Shown one piece after another: positions 44,351-53,110 of a DNA stretch of 64,000 nt. The notes beneath the pieces are model-generated. The model did no database searches. It worked only from the letters and a program-made list of their open reading frames with translations, and had not been told where the DNA came from. The translations under genes and the position numbers were made by a program. Source of the DNA: Demequina maris (lineage in GTDB: Bacteria; Actinomycetota; Actinomycetes; Actinomycetales; Demequinaceae); assembly GCF_000971155.1 (NCBI RefSeq), contig NZ_BBLX01000001.1:103879-167878 (forward strand), given 5' to 3'. Within the stretch, counting starts at the first letter, position 1. Every line of letters starts with the position of its first letter.

Positions 44351-45409
44351 ATGGGCGCCAGGACAGTAGCGGTCGACGTCGGCACGTCGACGGTGCGGAT
44401 TGCTGAGGTCGAGCTCGGCAGCGGACAGGATCCTCGGGAGGGTGCGACTCTGCATGCCTTCGCCGAGGCGGTGGTCCCGGCCGGCGTCATCCGTGATGGC
44501 GTGGTGCAGGAGCCGCAAGCGCTGGCGTCGACCATTCACGAAGCCTTCGTCCACGCGAAGCCCTCGACCAAGCACGTGACAGTGGGGCTCGGACACCCGA
44601 GCATCGTGGTACGCGAGGTTGATATCCCTGCCCAGCCGATGGACAAGCTGCGTCAGTCGCTCGCCTTCCACGTCCAGGATCAGCTTCCCATGGCTGCCGA
44701 TGAGGCCATCCTTGACTTCTACCCGACGGCTGAGATCGAGGCTCAGGGCGGAGAGACGCTGAGGGGTCTGCTCGTCGCCGCTCCGCGCGAGCTTGTTCGT
44801 GACACCATCGCTGTCTTCGACCGGGCGGGCCTTCAAGTCGGTGCTGTCGACCACTCGGCGCTCGGCCTCTGGCGGAGCGGGTCGCGTGGCGTATACATGG
44901 ACGCGAAGGTCGCCTTCGTCGACGTCGGCGCCGCGACGACGACCGTGGTGATCTCGCAGGGCGGTGTGACGCGGCTGGTGCGAACCCTGTCGCAGGGCGG
45001 GCAGGACGCCACCAAGGCGATCTCGCTCGCTCTCAAGGGTGCGAGTGTCGACGCGGAGTCGCTCAAGCGCGAAGTTGGCCTGGACCTCAGCGTGGGCCAG
45101 GACAGACGCGGACTCGCGGAGGCCGCGTCGCACGCGCTCTCGCCACTGATCGAATCGGTCCGCAACACGCTCGTGTACTTCGCAAGTTCCAATCCCGGTG
45201 GCGCGGTCGAGAGGCTCGTGCTCACGGGCGGTGCCGCCTACACGCGCGGGCTCGGACAGGCCCTTGCGAGCGCAACAAGGCTTCCTGCGGTGATCGGTGA
45301 GCCGCTCGCTGGGCTGAGGCTCGGCAAGAAGGTCAACACCGCGTCGATCCAGGGTCGCGAGCACGAGCTCGCCACCGTCGTCGGCCTGGCGATGAGGAGC
45401 ACCAAGTGA
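44351..45409 (+). CDS. pilM: Type IV pilus assembly protein PilM
   Basis: 352 residues, actin/FtsA-like cytoplasmic ATP-binding protein. Phosphate loops DVGTSTVRIAEVEL and DVGAATTTVVISQGG, and the adenosine loop LTGGAAYTRGLGQAL are visible. PilM binds the cytoplasmic tail of PilN and links it to the motor. AAGGAGG is eight bases before ATG. Overlaps pilN by four bases. Confidence 0.92.
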   Translation: MGARTVAVDVGTSTVRIAEVELGSGQDPREGATLHAFAEAVVPAGVIRDGVVQEPQALASTIHEAFVHAKPSTKHVTVGLGHPSIVVREVDIPAQPMDKLRQSLAFHVQDQLPMAADEAILDFYPTAEIEAQGGETLRGLLVAAPRELVRDTIAVFDRAGLQVGAVDHSALGLWRSGSRGVYMDAKVAFVDVGAATTTVVISQGGVTRLVRTLSQGGQDATKAISLALKGASVDAESLKREVGLDLSVGQDRRGLAEAASHALSPLIESVRNTLVYFASSNPGGAVERLVLTGGAAYTRGLGQALASATRLPAVIGEPLAGLRLGKKVNTASIQGREHELATVVGLAMRSTK

Positions 45410-46170
45410 ACGCCACTGCTCAGAAGTACGGCGCGCCGCCGCTCGCGGGCGTCAACCTCATCCCCGTCGAGATCGCCGAGCGCAAGAAGATGCGCGCCGT
45501 CATCACGGCGGCGGTGATGGCAGTGATCGTGGCGGCAGCGCTCGTGGCTGTAGCATTCGGCGCCGCGCTCGTGGCCAAGATCGCGGTCGAGGCAGACCGT
45601 GACACCGCGGCGCAAGACGAGGCGACCGCCCTGGTCGAACGCGATGCCAAGACGCAGGTGTATTACGACGTCCTCGCGCGCGAACAGGAAGAGTTCACGC
45701 TCGCGCAGATCGGGTACGGCGAGATCGACCAGGCCGACCTCGCTGCCTCGATTCAGCAGACCGCCAATGACGACACATCCTTCGAGGTCATCCACGTGGT
45801 CGGGCCCAACGCCCAGGGCATCGTGGAGGCCGGCGGCGACGGCGACGTGTACGGCACCGGGATCGGTACCGTCGAGTTCACCGCTCGTGCCACCACCCTG
45901 GAGACGGCGACGGCTTTGCTCCGTCGGCTCGAGAACGTTCCCGGTCTGGCGAACGTGCGGGGCGCTACCGAGAGCATCGGGTCGGACGGCGCGGGCAACT
46001 ACTGGCAGATCGAGGGCACTGCGGTGCTGACCGACCTGCTGCTGACCAACCGGCTCATCCCCACCGAGGGGATCTCCGATGTCGCGGGCGTGCTCGCGCC
46101 GATCGTCGAGCCTGATGCGGAGGCCTCGGCGAGCCCGTCGCCCGAGCCGACCGCGACCGAGGAGGGTTGA
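45406..46170 (+). CDS. pilN: Type IV pilus assembly protein PilN
   Basis: 254 residues. Its cytoplasmic tail contains VNLIPVEIAERKK, the NLLP-type motif that docks into PilM; one TM follows (AVITAAVMAVIVAAALVAVAFGAAL), then a coiled segment and an extracytoplasmic ferredoxin-like domain. The end is a Glu/Pro/Ser-rich tail. Start GTG 45406 overlaps the pilM stop. Confidence 0.88.
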   Translation: MNATAQKYGAPPLAGVNLIPVEIAERKKMRAVITAAVMAVIVAAALVAVAFGAALVAKIAVEADRDTAAQDEATALVERDAKTQVYYDVLAREQEEFTLAQIGYGEIDQADLAASIQQTANDDTSFEVIHVVGPNAQGIVEAGGDGDVYGTGIGTVEFTARATTLETATALLRRLENVPGLANVRGATESIGSDGAGNYWQIEGTAVLTDLLLTNRLIPTEGISDVAGVLAPIVEPDAEASASPSPEPTATEEG

Positions 46171-46171
46171 C

Positions 46172-47017
46172 ATGTTGAGCTCACGCTACGCACCCGTGAT
46201 CGCCATCTCTGTGCTCGGCGTCGTTCTGGTAGCGGTGCTCGGATGGTTCCTCGCCATCAAGCCGCAGTTGAACGCCGCGAGCGAGGCCTCTGCGCAGGCC
46301 ACGAGCATCCGTGACAACACCGTGCTTATCCAGGCGAGTTCCGCCAAGCTCGACGAGTATCAGTCTCTTCTCGAGGAGGATGACAGCACGGCGGACGCGA
46401 TCGCACTCAACGCTCCTTCCCGGCTCGACATGGACGCGTTCCGCACGCGACTGTGGAAGATCGCCGACGGTGCGAACGTCGACGTGATCTCCTACGCGCT
46501 CGGCACCGGCCAGGCGGTCGACGGGTGGGAGACCGAACCGGGAATCCTCGTGTCCAACCAGGTCGCGAGCCTCTTCGGTACCGGTCCGGTCGCCGGCACA
46601 GCCGATCAGGCCTCGGCTGAGACAACCACGACGGACACCGAAGGTACCGACGCCGCCACGACCGCTCCCGGTGCATGGACGCCTGTCATCACCCCGAACA
46701 CGGAGCCAGGTCCCGTCGCGGGAGATATCCGCATGGTCGATGTCACCCTCGATATCGCTGGCACGGCATCCGAGGTGGACGCGTTCCTGTCGAAGTTCAT
46801 GGACGTCAAGGAGCAGATCTTCCAGGTGTACGACGTGACCGAGACGGTCGGTGGCCCGACGGACACGCTTGACGGTGCCGAGCCGAGCGACGACGACCTG
46901 ACGGTCACCATCATCGGTGCGCTCTACGTGCACAATGCCGATCTGAGCATCCAGGACCAGTCCTCGCTCAAGAAGGCGACGCCGAAGGACGGGGCCTTCG
47001 CGGCCTCGGCCAGCTGA
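46172..47017 (+). CDS. pilO: Type IV pilus assembly protein PilO
   Basis: 281 residues. One N-terminal TM ([24 protein letters not shown]), a coiled coil ([31 protein letters not shown]) and a C-terminal domain interrupted by a Thr/Ala-rich linker (about bases 46600-46680). Forms the alignment complex with PilN. GGAGGG lies just before ATG 46172. No PilP or PilQ follows, as expected for a cell with no outer membrane. Confidence 0.86.
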   Translation: MLSSRYAPVIAISVLGVVLVAVLGWFLAIKPQLNAASEASAQATSIRDNTVLIQASSAKLDEYQSLLEEDDSTADAIALNAPSRLDMDAFRTRLWKIADGANVDVISYALGTGQAVDGWETEPGILVSNQVASLFGTGPVAGTADQASAETTTTDTEGTDAATTAPGAWTPVITPNTEPGPVAGDIRMVDVTLDIAGTASEVDAFLSKFMDVKEQIFQVYDVTETVGGPTDTLDGAEPSDDDLTVTIIGALYVHNADLSIQDQSSLKKATPKDGAFAASAS

Positions 47018-47038
47018 CACACAGCCACGAGCCGAATC

Positions 47039-47070
47039 AGGAGGGCCGTCCCAACCGGGGCGGCCCTCCT
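47039..47070 (+). terminator. Terminator ending the pilus locus
   Basis: AGGAGGGCCG (47039-47048) pairs with CGGCCCTCCT (47061-47070), with further pairing inside (CCC/GGG). TT follows. It lies 22 bases after pilO. Confidence 0.75.
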
Positions 47071-47145
47071 TCGCGTCTACCGAGCCCGCGCAACGTCCCG
47101 TCTCACCATCCGGACCGGCGGTCCACTCGTGGAAGAATGACGACC

Positions 47146-48330
47146 ATGCTTCGATGGCTCACCGCAGGAGAATCGCACGGCCCCGCGCTGGTCGGCACGC
47201 TGGAGGGCCTTCCGGCCGGCGTCAACATCACCAGCAGCGAGGTCCAGGACGCGCTTGCCCGCCGCCGCCTCGGCGCCGGCCGCGGCGCGCGCATGTCCTT
47301 CGAGAAGGACCAGGTCACCATCCTCGGAGGCGTCCGCCACGGCGTCTCCCAGGGCGGACCCGTCGCCGTCATGGTCGGCAACACCGAGTGGCCCAAGTGG
47401 GAGACCGTGATGTCCGCGGACCCGGTCGAAGCCGAGGAGCTCACGGGTGCCCGCGCCGCCGCGCTCACGCGCCCGCGCCCCGGCCACGCCGACCTCGTCG
47501 GCATGACCAAGTACGGCTTCGACGACGCCCGCCCCGTCCTCGAGCGCGCCTCCGCGCGCGAGACCGCCGCGCGCGTCGCGCTCGGCCAGGTCGCCGAGAA
47601 CTTCCTCGAGCAGGCCGCCGGCATCCGCCTCGTCGCGCACACCGTCCAGGTGGGCCCCGTCGCCACGCCGGACGATGCGCCGCTCCCGCCCGCGGACGCT
47701 ACCCCCGCGCTCGACGCCGACCCCATCCGCTGCTTCCACGCCGAGACGTCGCGCGCCATGCTCGCCGAGATCGACGACTGCCAGAAGGCGGGTGACACCC
47801 TCGGCGGCGTCGTCGAGGTCGTCGCCTACGGTGTGCCCGTCGGCCTCGGCAGCCACGTGCACTGGGACCGCCGGCTCGACGCGCGTCTCGCGGCCGCGCT
47901 CATGGGCATCCAGGCCATCAAGGGCGTCGAGGTCGGCGACGGCTTCCGCACCGCCGCCCGCCGCGGCTCGCAGGCACACGACGAGATCGAGTACGGCGAG
48001 AACGGAGTCCAGCGCCGTACCAACCGCGCCGGCGGCGTCGAGGGCGGCATGACCAACGGCGAGCCGCTCCGCGTCCGCGCCGCGATGAAGCCCATCAGCA
48101 CCGTCCCGCGCGCGCTCGACACGATCGACACGTCGACCGGCGAGGCCGCCAAGGCGATCCACCAGCGCTCCGACGTGTGCGCCGTCGCGCCGGCCGCCGT
48201 CGTCGCTCAGGCGATGGTGGCGCTCACTCTCGCGGACTCGCTGCTGGAGAAGTTCGGCGGCGACTCCGTCGCCGAGGTACGCCGCAACATCGACGCCTAC
48301 GTCGCGCAGATCCCGGAGCACCTGCGCTGA
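47146..48330 (+). CDS. aroC: Chorismate synthase
   Basis: 394 residues. Last step of the shikimate pathway (EPSP to chorismate, FMN-dependent). Conserved [51 protein letters not shown], and [20 protein letters not shown] with ALD. The usual actinobacterial start MLRW is ATG 47146; ATG 47137 adds three residues. An AAGAAT hexamer (47133-47138) seven bases before 47146 fits a leaderless start. One 10-base word (47670-47679) reads as DDA in a loop. Stop overlaps aroK. Confidence 0.96.
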   Translation: MLRWLTAGESHGPALVGTLEGLPAGVNITSSEVQDALARRRLGAGRGARMSFEKDQVTILGGVRHGVSQGGPVAVMVGNTEWPKWETVMSADPVEAEELTGARAAALTRPRPGHADLVGMTKYGFDDARPVLERASARETAARVALGQVAENFLEQAAGIRLVAHTVQVGPVATPDDAPLPPADATPALDADPIRCFHAETSRAMLAEIDDCQKAGDTLGGVVEVVAYGVPVGLGSHVHWDRRLDARLAAALMGIQAIKGVEVGDGFRTAARRGSQAHDEIEYGENGVQRRTNRAGGVEGGMTNGEPLRVRAAMKPISTVPRALDTIDTSTGEAAKAIHQRSDVCAVAPAAVVAQAMVALTLADSLLEKFGGDSVAEVRRNIDAYVAQIPEHLR

Positions 48331-48854
48331 TGGCACCCCGCGCGGTCCTCATCGGCCCGCCCGGATCGGGCAAGAGCACGGTCGCGAAGGCACTCGCACG
48401 CTTGTGGGACGTGCCGCGCCGCGACACCGACACCGACATCGAGAGGCGGGCCGGCAAGCCCATCCCCGACATCTTCGTCGAGGACGGCGAGGCACGCTTC
48501 CGGGAGATCGAGCGGGAGGCGGTGGACGATGCGCTGCGCACCCACGACGGCGTACTCGCCTTGGGTGGCGGCGCGGTCCTCGCGCCCGAGACCCAGGCGC
48601 TCCTCGAGGGCTACGCGCGCGAGGGGGGAGCGGTCGTCTTCCTCGACGTCTCCCTCGCGGCCGCCGCGCCGCGCGTCGGTCTCAACGCCTCGCGCCCGCT
48701 GCTCGTGGGAAACCCGCGCGCACAATGGGTCGCGCTGATGGACGCCCGCCGGCCCATCTACGAGCGCCTCGCGACCGTCCAGGTGCTCACCGACAAGACC
48801 AGCCCGACCGACGTCGCGGCGCAGATCGACGCCGCCCTCAAGGAGCGTGCATGA
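48330..48854 (+). CDS. aroK: Shikimate kinase
   Basis: 174 residues. Walker A GPPGSGKST at residues 9-17, the shikimate-binding DTDTDIERR, LGGGAV, and the lid/adenine region ARPLL-type NASRPLLVGN. Phosphorylates shikimate in the cytoplasm. Start overlaps the aroC stop by one base (TGATG), and its stop overlaps aroB (ATGA). One 10-base word (48524-48533) reads as DDA. Confidence 0.95.
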   Translation: MAPRAVLIGPPGSGKSTVAKALARLWDVPRRDTDTDIERRAGKPIPDIFVEDGEARFREIEREAVDDALRTHDGVLALGGGAVLAPETQALLEGYAREGGAVVFLDVSLAAAAPRVGLNASRPLLVGNPRAQWVALMDARRPIYERLATVQVLTDKTSPTDVAAQIDAALKERA

Positions 48855-49942
48855 CCGCCCACCGGACCATCACCGTCGCCACCGCCGCGCCCTACGACGT
48901 GACGGTCGGGGAGAACCTGCTGCCGGAGGTGGTGGCCGCGGTCCCGGAGGCCGCGACGCGCGTGCTCGTCGTCACCGCCGCGCCGCTGCGCCGCCACGTC
49001 GGCAACCTCAAGGCGCTGCTCGACGCCCGCGGACTCACCGTCGTCATCGCGGAGGTGCCCGACGCCGAGGAGGGCAAGACCGCGGAGGTCCTCGCCTTCT
49101 GCTGGCAGGTACTGGGCAAGTCCGACTTCACCCGATCGGACGTGGTGATCGGTTTCGGCGGGGGAGCGGTGACCGACCTCGCTGGCTTCGTGGCCGCCAC
49201 CTGGTTGCGCGGCGTCGGCGTCATCCAGGTGCCGACGACGCTGCTTGCGATGGTCGACGCGGCGGTGGGCGGCAAGACGGGCATCAACACGTCCGAGGGC
49301 AAGAACCTCGTCGGCGCGTTCCACGAGCCGCTCGCCGTGTTCTGCGACGTGCGTGCCCTCGACACGCTGCCGCGGAACGAGCTGGTGCCGGGCCTGGCCG
49401 AGGTCGTGAAGTGCGGGTTCATCCGCGACCAGGAGATCCTGGCGATCGTCGAGGCGAACCTCGACGGCCTCCGCGACGCCGACCTCGATGCCGTTCGCCC
49501 CGTCCTCGTCGAGCTCATCGCCCGCGCGATCCAGGTCAAGGCCGACGTGGTCGCCGCGGACCTCAAGGAGTCCTTCCTCCGCGAGATCCTCAACTACGGC
49601 CACACGTTCGGCCACGCGATCGAGTACACCGAGCGCTACCAGTGGCGTCACGGCGCCGCGGTGTCGGTCGGCATGGTCTTTGCCGCCGAGCTCGCGCACC
49701 TCGCCGGCCGCCTGTCCGAGGCCGAGGTCGAGCGCCATCGCGCGATCCTGTCGGGTCTGGGCCTGCCGACGTCCTACCCGGGTCACCGATGGGACGCGCT
49801 GTTCACCGCGATGAAGCGGGACAAGAAGACCCGCGGCGATCTGTTGCGCTTCGTCATCCTCGCCGGGATCGGCAACCCGATCCGTCTCGAGGGGCCGGAC
49901 CCGGCGCTTGTGCAGGGTGCCTACTCGGCGATCGCCGACTGA
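48851..49942 (+). CDS. aroB: 3-dehydroquinate synthase
   Basis: 363 residues. NAD- and metal-dependent cyclisation of DAHP to 3-dehydroquinate. Shows GFGGGAVTDLAGFVAATWLRG, QVPTTLLAMVDAAVGGKTGIN, LKESFLREILNYGHTFGHAIE with the metal histidines and MKRDKK near the end. With aroC, aroK and aroQ this forms a shikimate operon; aroE lies across the pilus locus. Confidence 0.96.
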   Translation: MTAHRTITVATAAPYDVTVGENLLPEVVAAVPEAATRVLVVTAAPLRRHVGNLKALLDARGLTVVIAEVPDAEEGKTAEVLAFCWQVLGKSDFTRSDVVIGFGGGAVTDLAGFVAATWLRGVGVIQVPTTLLAMVDAAVGGKTGINTSEGKNLVGAFHEPLAVFCDVRALDTLPRNELVPGLAEVVKCGFIRDQEILAIVEANLDGLRDADLDAVRPVLVELIARAIQVKADVVAADLKESFLREILNYGHTFGHAIEYTERYQWRHGAAVSVGMVFAAELAHLAGRLSEAEVERHRAILSGLGLPTSYPGHRWDALFTAMKRDKKTRGDLLRFVILAGIGNPIRLEGPDPALVQGAYSAIAD

Positions 49943-49947
49943 ACCGG

Positions 49948-49991
49948 CGCATCGTCCCGCCGCGCGCCCAAACCGAGCGAGCGCATCGTCC
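49948..49991 (-). repeat. Two direct copies of the 10-base word between aroB and aroQ
   Basis: CGCATCGTCC at 49948-49957 and 49982-49991, same orientation, 34 bases apart start to start, in a 66-base spacer. No hairpin forms because they are direct, not inverted. Confidence 0.85.
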
Positions 49992-49996
49992 CCCGA

Positions 49997-50002
49997 TACG
50001 CT
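49997..50002 (+). promoter_or_regulatory. Candidate -10 (TACGCT) of a leaderless aroQ transcript
   Basis: TACGCT, then six bases, then ATG. Same box and geometry as rarA. It lies immediately after the second 10-base word. Confidence 0.5.
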
Positions 50003-50008
50003 GAAACC

Positions 50009-50449
50009 ATGAACGTCCTGGTCGTCAACGGTCCCAACCTGCGCAGGCTCGGCACCCGCGAGCCCGAGAAGTACGGCACCACCACCCACGACGAGCTCGC
50101 CGTGCTCGTCACCCAGTGGGGCGCGGACCTGCAGCTCGAGGTCGAGGTGCGGCAGTCCGACGACGAGGCCGACCTGGTCCACTGGATGCACGAGTCCGTC
50201 GACGCCGGCTGGCATGTGGTCCTCAACCCGGCGGCCTTCACGCACTACTCGTACGCCCTGCGCGACGCGTGCGCGCTCGTGTCCGCGGCGAACCTCTCTC
50301 TGGTCGAGGTGCACCTCACCAACCCGCACGCGCGCGAGACGTTCCGCCACACGAGTGTGATCTCCGGCGTCGCGACCGGCACCATCGCGGGCTTCGGCGT
50401 CGAGGGCTACCGGCTCGCTCTCGAGGCCGTCGCGCGGCGCGTCGGCTAG
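50009..50449 (+). CDS. aroQ: 3-dehydroquinate dehydratase, type II
   Basis: 146 residues. Dodecameric type II enzyme. Motifs: NGPNLRRLGTREPEKYG with the catalytic arginine/tyrosine, NPAAFTHYSYALRDA, EVHLTNPHARETFRHTSV with the catalytic histidine. Completes, with aroB/aroK/aroC/aroE, most of the shikimate pathway in this window. Its TAG stop is part of the efp -10 box. Confidence 0.95.
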   Translation: MNVLVVNGPNLRRLGTREPEKYGTTTHDELAVLVTQWGADLQLEVEVRQSDDEADLVHWMHESVDAGWHVVLNPAAFTHYSYALRDACALVSAANLSLVEVHLTNPHARETFRHTSVISGVATGTIAGFGVEGYRLALEAVARRVG

Positions 50450-50452
50450 AAT
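50447..50452 (+). promoter_or_regulatory. Candidate -10 (TAGAAT) for efp, built on the aroQ stop codon
   Basis: TAGAAT begins with the aroQ stop TAG. A start near 50459 gives a leader of about 36 bases with AAGGA nine bases before the efp GTG. Confidence 0.5.
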
Positions 50453-50494
50453 CGTCTGCGGACTAATCCCAGTTACTTCTGTAAGGACACCCCT

Positions 50495-51058
50495 GTGGCG
50501 ACTTCGAACGACATCAAGAACGGCTCCGTGCTCAACCTCGACGGCAACCTCTGGTCCGTCATCGAGTTCCAGCACGTGAAGCCCGGCAAGGGCGGCGCCT
50601 TCGTCCGCACCAAGCTGAAGAACGTGCTCACCGGCAAGGTCGTCGACAAGACCTTCAACGCGGGCGCCAAGGTCGAGTTCGAGACCGTCGACCGCCGCGA
50701 CATGCAGTACCTGTACTTCGACGGCACCTCGTACGTGTTCATGGACCCCTCGACGTTCGACCAGATCCCCGTCTCCGAGGCGGTCATGGGCGACGCGACC
50801 GACTACCTGCTCGAGAACGAGTCCGCGGTCATCGGCTCGCACAACGGCAACCCGATCTTCCTCGAGCTCCCGGGTTCCGTGGTCCTCGAGGTCACGTACA
50901 CCGAGCCGGGCCTCCAGGGCGACCGCTCGTCGGGCGGCACCAAGCCCGCCACGCTTCAGACCGGCAAGGAGATCCAGGTCCCCCTGTTCCTCGAGGCCGG
51001 CACCAAGGTCAAGGTCAACACCTCGACCGGCGAGTACCAGTCCCGCGTCAACGACTAG
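50495..51058 (+). CDS. efp: Translation elongation factor P
   Basis: 187 residues, three OB-type domains. Relieves ribosome stalling at polyproline. The tip loop reads [14 protein letters not shown], so the residue after PGKG is Gly; several actinobacterial EF-Ps (for example M. tuberculosis) have PGKGP here. No modification genes are nearby. C-terminal [21 protein letters not shown] and RVND are typical. Start GTG 50495. Stop overlaps the nusB GTG by one base. Confidence 0.96.
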   Translation: MATSNDIKNGSVLNLDGNLWSVIEFQHVKPGKGGAFVRTKLKNVLTGKVVDKTFNAGAKVEFETVDRRDMQYLYFDGTSYVFMDPSTFDQIPVSEAVMGDATDYLLENESAVIGSHNGNPIFLELPGSVVLEVTYTEPGLQGDRSSGGTKPATLQTGKEIQVPLFLEAGTKVKVNTSTGEYQSRVND

Positions 51059-51480
51059 TGGCCGCCCGTACCAAGGCGCGCAAGCGCGCCCTCGACGTCC
51101 TCTTCGAGGCGGATCAGCGCGGCGAGAACGTGCTGGCCGCGCTGGACCGTCGCGTCCTCGACTCGGGGCGTGAGACGCCGCTGCCGACGTACTCGATCGA
51201 GATCGTGCGCGGCGTCGTGGCGTGGTGGCCGGAGCTGAACTCGATCATCCAGTCCGCCTCGCCCGAGTGGCAGCTCTCGCGGATGCCCGCCGTCGACCGT
51301 GCGCTGCTGCGCATCGGCGCGTGGGAGATCCTTTGCAACGACGAGGTCGAGACCGCGGTCGCGATCGACGAGGCCGTGTCCCTCGCCGCCGACTTGTCGA
51401 CGGATGACTCGCCGGGCTTCGTGAACGGGATCCTCGGGACGATCGCGCGCGAGGCGCCGGCGCTGCGGCACGCGGACTAG
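51058..51480 (+). CDS. nusB: Transcription antitermination factor NusB
   Basis: 140 residues, all-helical. TKARKRALDVLFEADQRG at the start, MPAVDRALLRIGAWEIL and AIDEAVSLAADLSTDDSPGFVNGILG at the end are the family core. Binds boxA RNA with S10 in rRNA transcription. Coupled to efp. A hairpin terminator follows directly. Confidence 0.94.
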   Translation: MAARTKARKRALDVLFEADQRGENVLAALDRRVLDSGRETPLPTYSIEIVRGVVAWWPELNSIIQSASPEWQLSRMPAVDRALLRIGAWEILCNDEVETAVAIDEAVSLAADLSTDDSPGFVNGILGTIAREAPALRHAD

Positions 51481-51495
51481 TTCGGCTGTCGGGGT

Positions 51496-51529
51496 AGGGC
51501 TCGCACCTTGGTGCGGGCCCTTCTTCTTT
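51496..51529 (+). terminator. Terminator after nusB
   Basis: AGGGC-T-CGCACC (51496-51507) pairs with GGTGCG-GGCCCT (to 51521), then TTCTTCTTT. A reasonable intrinsic terminator. Confidence 0.75.
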
Positions 51530-51544
51530 GCCCTGGCGGCAGCC

Positions 51545-51553
51545 TGTGGACAA
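51545..51553 (-). other. Isolated DnaA-box-like 9-mer
   Basis: TGTGGACAA is the complement of TTGTCCACA, the actinobacterial DnaA box. Only this one copy was noticed, next to a CCGGATTATCCGG palindrome (51559-51571), so it is not an origin; it could be chance or a DnaA titration/regulatory site. Confidence 0.3.
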
Positions 51554-51603
51554 CTGTCCGGATTATCCGGTTCGTTGTCTGAGGGCGGTGGTGGACTTGT
51601 CAC

Positions 51604-53028
51604 ATGGCCGAGCCGACCGCCGCCGATCCCCTCGAGGGGCTGCGTGCGCGGGTCGAGGCGGCGGGCGGGCTCACCGACCGGGAGCTCGAATCGCTTCAGG
51701 GCGAGGTCGTCGGGGTGCGTCGCGAGACGGACATCCTGCTCGCGCTGCTGACGGCGCACTCGGACAAGCGGGGCCTCGCGAAGCGGCGCGGCCACAGGAG
51801 CACCGCGCAGGCGCTCGCCCACAGCCTCGGCGGCACGCTCGCCGAGGCTGAGCGCATCCGCAAGCTCGGCGAGACGATCGACGAGGGTGAGGACGATGCG
51901 CCGGACGGGCCGGGCGGTGAGGAGTCCGCGGGCGGCGGGGGCGCGAAGGAGAAGGCCCGGCCTCGGCCCAAGCCGCCCGTCCTGCCGTACCTCGCCCGCG
52001 TCGCGCGCGCCGGGCGCCTGAGCCCCGACGCCGTCTCGCTGCTGAGAGACGTGCTCATGCTCCACCCCGAGGCGCGCGAACGGGCCGGAATGCCGGTGGA
52101 CGATGCGGCGCGGAGCACGCGCCTAGGTAGCCTCCCGCTCGGCACGGTGGAGAGGACGGCGGTGGACAAGGCGGTGAGCCTGCCGCTGCGGCGGGTGAGG
52201 GCGTTCGTGGCCAACCTGCGCGCGGACCTCACGCCTCGGAAGACCGCCGAGGAGCGGTACGACGACCAGTTCCGCCGTCGGATGGCGATGACCACCGAGG
52301 AGAGCGACGGGATGATCCGTCTCACCGCGCTCCTCGATCCGATGACGGCGGCGCCGCTGATCGCCGCGATGGACGGGTACGTGAAGAAGGCGTTCCGCGC
52401 CCGCCGCGAGGGCGATGGCAGCGACCAGCGCACGCCCATGCAGCTGCGCGCCGACGCGCTCGGCTGGCTGGGGCGCCACGCCACCGGCTGCCGCGCCGCC
52501 CACGACGGCATCAAGACGACCATCTCCATCCGCATGACCCTCGAGGACCTCGTGGGCGGCGACGGGCATGGGACCGTGGATGGCGTGGCGGCACCGGTGC
52601 CCGCCGGCGTGCTGCGGCGCCATGCAGCGGACGCCCAGATCATCCCGACCGTGCTGGGCGGGCGCTCCGAGATCCTCGACCACGGAAGGGCAGAGCGGCT
52701 CTTCACGCCCGCGCAGCGACGGGCCATCGCGGAAAGGGATCGCGGTTGCGCCCACTGCGGCGCCCCGCCCAGCCACTGCGACGTCCACCACCTCCGGTAC
52801 TGGGAGAACGGCGGCCGAACGGACCTCGCCAACGGGATCATGCTCTGCGTCGCCTGTCATCACTGGGTCCACCGGGACCGGTGGGAGGTGCGGATACGGG
52901 AGGGGAGACCGGAGTTCGTGCCGCCGGCAGCCGTGGATCCCGAACGAAGGCCCCGGCCCGGGTATCGACACCAGGTGACATGGGCGAGAGAGGAGGTGAG
53001 CGTGGGGGAGAGCCCCGGGCCCCCGTGA
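51604..53028 (+). CDS. DUF222 / HNH endonuclease domain protein (13E12-type)
   Basis: 474 residues. Large N-terminal DUF222-like helical region, then a C-terminal HNH nuclease with the zinc cysteines and His: [23 protein letters not shown]...CVACHHWVH. This family is abundant in actinobacteria (the M. tuberculosis 13E12 repeat proteins belong to it) and is often multicopy; whether it is mobile or a defence nuclease is unsettled. It stands alone between nusB and the pyr operon, with no clear ribosome-binding site before ATG 51604. Two 10-base words (51891, 52098) read as DDA. Confidence 0.85.
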   Translation: MAEPTAADPLEGLRARVEAAGGLTDRELESLQGEVVGVRRETDILLALLTAHSDKRGLAKRRGHRSTAQALAHSLGGTLAEAERIRKLGETIDEGEDDAPDGPGGEESAGGGGAKEKARPRPKPPVLPYLARVARAGRLSPDAVSLLRDVLMLHPEARERAGMPVDDAARSTRLGSLPLGTVERTAVDKAVSLPLRRVRAFVANLRADLTPRKTAEERYDDQFRRRMAMTTEESDGMIRLTALLDPMTAAPLIAAMDGYVKKAFRARREGDGSDQRTPMQLRADALGWLGRHATGCRAAHDGIKTTISIRMTLEDLVGGDGHGTVDGVAAPVPAGVLRRHAADAQIIPTVLGGRSEILDHGRAERLFTPAQRRAIAERDRGCAHCGAPPSHCDVHHLRYWENGGRTDLANGIMLCVACHHWVHRDRWEVRIREGRPEFVPPAAVDPERRPRPGYRHQVTWAREEVSVGESPGPP

Positions 53029-53042
53029 GGCTCCGCGTCAGG

Positions 53043-53104
53043 TAGTGTGTGACCCGCAACCCAGACATCCTTTAAGGACCGTCCAGAGAGGCGGGGAAGG
53101 AGGT
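53043..53104 (+). promoter_or_regulatory. pyr operon promoter and PyrR-binding RNA hairpin
   Basis: A -10 type TAGTGT (53043-53048) precedes a leader with GTCCAGAGAGGC at 53081-53092, matching the PyrR-binding loop consensus UCCNGNGAGGY. Flanking TCCTT (53068-53072) and AAGGA (53097-53101) can pair, and the 3' arm is the perfect Shine-Dalgarno AAGGAGGT (53097-53104). PyrR with UMP should stabilise the hairpin and hide the ribosome-binding site, giving translational feedback as described in mycobacteria. Confidence 0.75.
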
Positions 53105-53110
53105 CGCCAG

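Noticed and set aside
35380-47017. Type II secretion system instead of a pilus
   Set aside because: A PilT with its GIRNLIRE-type loop, PilM and a single abundant major pilin mark a type IVa pilus; T2SS has no retraction ATPase.
51545-51553. Replication origin suggested by a perfect DnaA box
   Set aside because: Only one box, no cluster, no AT-rich region and no dnaA/dnaN nearby.
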